From Winogradskyella vincentii (GTDB taxonomy: Bacteria; Bacteroidota; Bacteroidia; Flavobacteriales; Flavobacteriaceae), in NCBI RefSeq assembly GCF_020166345.1, contig NZ_JAIUJS010000002.1:310001-374000 (forward strand): DNA of 64,000 nucleotides. The letters run 5' to 3'. The position numbers and the translations under genes were made by a program. Under the pieces are notes generated by a model. The model saw nothing but the letters and a program-made list of their open reading frames with translations, did no database searches and was not told the DNA's origin. This document shows, piece by piece, positions 62,260 to 64,000 of the stretch (positions within the stretch are counted from its first letter, which is position 1; each line of letters opens with the position of its first letter).

Positions 62260-64000
62260 TTAGAATCTTACGTATACGTTTAAATAATAAGTAGTTCCGT
62301 TGCCATAGAAATAGCGATTACCAAATACAGGACCATTTTCATTAGTTTGTTCTTGTATCTGACTTCTGTAATCAACACGTCTTGCTTGCTCAAAACCACC
62401 TGTTCTATATTCTTGATCAAATACATTGTTTATTGTAGCAAAGAATCCTAGGAAATAGTCACCTACTTTCCATGATTTACCTCCAATTATGTTCACAAGC
62501 ATATAATCGTCAAATTGTTCTTGCTTCAACAACTCACGGGCAACAATTGGGTCATAATCATTAAATCCATAACCTGAAATATTGCCTCCTTCTCTATATC
62601 TATCTTCTGTGATAAGATCTAAATTTGTATTAAATCTACCAGATCTTTTAAGGTTATTTACATCCACATATGCATTTGAAAAATGATTTGCTGTAATGCC
62701 AATATTCCAAAAATCAGGATCTCTATATTCAAATCCAATTTGGAATGCTCTTTCTGGTCCGCCTGCAACATGATAATTTTCTAAAGCAACAGTACCATCT
62801 CCATAAGAAAGATCATTTTCAAAATCATCACCAGACAAGTACATATTAGGATTGTTGGTAAAAACGTATTGACCAACAGAAGCCGCACCTTTTAATTTAA
62901 TAGTTGGTGTTACTTGTGCTTCTATACCAAGTTCACCGCCTACATGTCTGCGATCTACATTGGTCAGTACCTCTTGAACAAATGCACCAGAACTTCCTTC
63001 AGTAAAGTAGAATCCAATATCTGTTCCGTCTTCAAATGTGGAATAGAAACCTGTAATACGAGCTTTAACTATTGGTGATCTAAAAATATAACTTGCATCA
63101 ATGGTAGTTATTACCTCACTATTCAATTCGTTAATTAACTCATTGTTTTGTCTTGCATTTTCAAAAGTGTTTCTTATTGAAGGTGCTTTTGTTAAATATG
63201 CAGCATTAAAATCTATTAAATGTTTACCACTTAATTTATAAGTACCACCTGCCTTTAAACCGAAGTTTGAAAATTCGGCTTTTTCACTTTTACCAAATGA
63301 ATTATCTGCGAAGTATCCGTTTTGATACAATCCGTTTCTTTGGTAATCTGTCCTAGAAACATTAGCCGCAACATAAAAGTCAATTTTATTGTATTTAAAC
63401 TGAGCTTGTGCAAAAGCACTTATTACGTTAGCGTCTATTTCATAATTATATTTATATCTATCACCTTCTCCGGCAATTCGGTTTGGATTTCTAATATCGG
63501 ACTGTGCTAAATTACTTAGGTTTTGATTTGGATCTGTTTCCTCAGCAAAGAAGTCTACATCTAAATATCCGTTTGCACCAAATAAGTCTTTTATAGAAGC
63601 AAAGTTTTCACTTTTTAAGCTTCTATAATTTACAGCACCATTAAGTTTTATGTTTTCCGCTAATTCAGCATCTAATAATATATTTGCCGTGAATTGTTGA
63701 TCGTCAATTCTGTCCTCTTGCAATGCATAAATTGCATTATAACCGTTGGCGGTAGAGCTAACGTTCGCGGAATAGACATCTAACCAATTAAACTGACCAT
63801 TATTAATAAATTCTTGTTGTGCTAAATAGGCCTGTTCATAATCATAAGCCGTAGGAGCATCATCTGTGTTTAGGAAGTAACTTGGTAGTCTCTGATAATA
63901 TGTTGGATCAGTATTTCGTGCACCACCAATGTAAGTATCTTCACCATTAAACTCAACAAGCCTTGTTCCACCATTGTCTATCCTCGTGTTTCCAATTCGT
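62260..64000 (-). CDS. TonB-dependent receptor, C-terminal part (5' end outside window)
   Basis: Outer-membrane transport barrel. The frame is open to the window edge and continues past it; an internal TTG at 63723 is not the start. At least 579 residues are visible, all beta-barrel: alternating strands with loops and the C-terminal YYLNVYVRF ending in Phe as expected for BAM insertion. The plug domain and TonB box lie outside. It pairs with the DUF5689 lipoprotein downstream. Substrate unknown. Confidence 0.9.
   Translation of the reverse strand, partial: RIGNTRIDNGGTRLVEFNGEDTYIGGARNTDPTYYQRLPSYFLNTDDAPTAYDYEQAYLAQQEFINNGQFNWLDVYSANVSSTANGYNAIYALQEDRIDDQQFTANILLDAELAENIKLNGAVNYRSLKSENFASIKDLFGANGYLDVDFFAEETDPNQNLSNLAQSDIRNPNRIAGEGDRYKYNYEIDANVISAFAQAQFKYNKIDFYVAANVSRTDYQRNGLYQNGYFADNSFGKSEKAEFSNFGLKAGGTYKLSGKHLIDFNAAYLTKAPSIRNTFENARQNNELINELNSEVITTIDASYIFRSPIVKARITGFYSTFEDGTDIGFYFTEGSSGAFVQEVLTNVDRRHVGGELGIEAQVTPTIKLKGAASVGQYVFTNNPNMYLSGDDFENDLSYGDGTVALENYHVAGGPERAFQIGFEYRDPDFWNIGITANHFSNAYVDVNNLKRSGRFNTNLDLITEDRYREGGNISGYGFNDYDPIVARELLKQEQFDDYMLVNIIGGKSWKVGDYFLGFFATINNVFDQEYRTGGFEQARRVDYRSQIQEQTNENGPVFGNRYFYGNGTTYYLNVYVRF

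Noticed and set aside
1..64000. tRNA, rRNA, riboswitch, prophage or insertion sequence
   Set aside because: No cloverleaf, ribosomal RNA stretch, transposase, integrase or known riboswitch consensus was recognised by eye; an Infernal or tRNAscan run would be decisive.

Overview
The window reads as a chromosomal segment of a marine-type member of Flavobacteriaceae (phylum Bacteroidota). The evidence is an AT-rich genome, many exported lipoproteins and outer-membrane proteins, a type IX secretion (T9SS) type B C-terminal domain beside PorP/SprF and OmpA-like partners, a TonB-dependent receptor followed by a DUF5689 lipoprotein, an L21 protein with a C-terminal extension, an IPExxxVDY-family gene between rnc and pyk, and -7 promoter elements of the form TAnnTTTG. 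No rRNA, tRNA, CRISPR array, insertion sequence or prophage was recognised.

Layout. 1-5.9 kb: 3' part of fabF, then rnc, an IPExxxVDY gene, pyk, dinB (opposite strand), and a CYTH triphosphatase coupled to a YciI-domain lipoprotein. 5.9-14.3 kb: a minus-strand surface locus with a 1836-residue repeat adhesin, a PorP/SprF protein and an OmpA/TPR/PD40 protein. 14.5-17.7 kb: an exported or cytosolic EEP nuclease, hflX, and a DUF3078 protein. 17.8-26.8 kb: the Fe-S assembly (SUF) locus sufA-sufB-X-sufC-sufD-sufS, then two lipoprotein genes (M43 protease, META domain), then sufE, a SufT/DUF59 gene and DUF2480. 26.9-31.7 kb: a small zinc-ribbon-like protein and a four-gene lipoprotein operon ending in an MbnP/MbnH (di-haem peroxidase) pair. 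31.8-39.2 kb: thiL, two more zinc-ribbon paralogues, an alpha/beta hydrolase, a serine beta-lactamase-like hydrolase, brnQ, an ACT-like protein and lysC. 39.2-44.3 kb: an LRR lipoprotein, a compact type II restriction-modification cassette and aminopeptidase P. 44.4-48.6 kb: a sortilin/VPS10-type propeller protein and an unknown beta-barrel protein. 48.7-54.0 kb: sdhCAB and a membrane-anchored MutS-like ATPase. 54.1-58.8 kb: rpmA-rplU and a pair of M16 peptidases. 58.8-64.0 kb: an EamA transporter, a Cys-rich HMA lipoprotein, a small membrane protein, a DUF5689 lipoprotein and the 3' part of a TonB-dependent receptor.

How it works together: most of the segment is housekeeping (fatty acids, glycolysis, TCA/respiration, Fe-S clusters, ribosome, amino acids), interleaved with envelope modules. 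The least explained parts are the three-gene restriction-modification cassette with an unrecognised coupled protein (40.7-43.0 kb), the lipoprotein/MbnPH copper-type operon (27.2-31.7 kb), the dispersed family of three small CxxC proteins, the membrane-anchored MutS-like ATPase, and the Cys-rich HMA lipoprotein. Several convergent gene pairs abut or overlap without a terminator, whereas others are separated by strong bidirectional hairpins.
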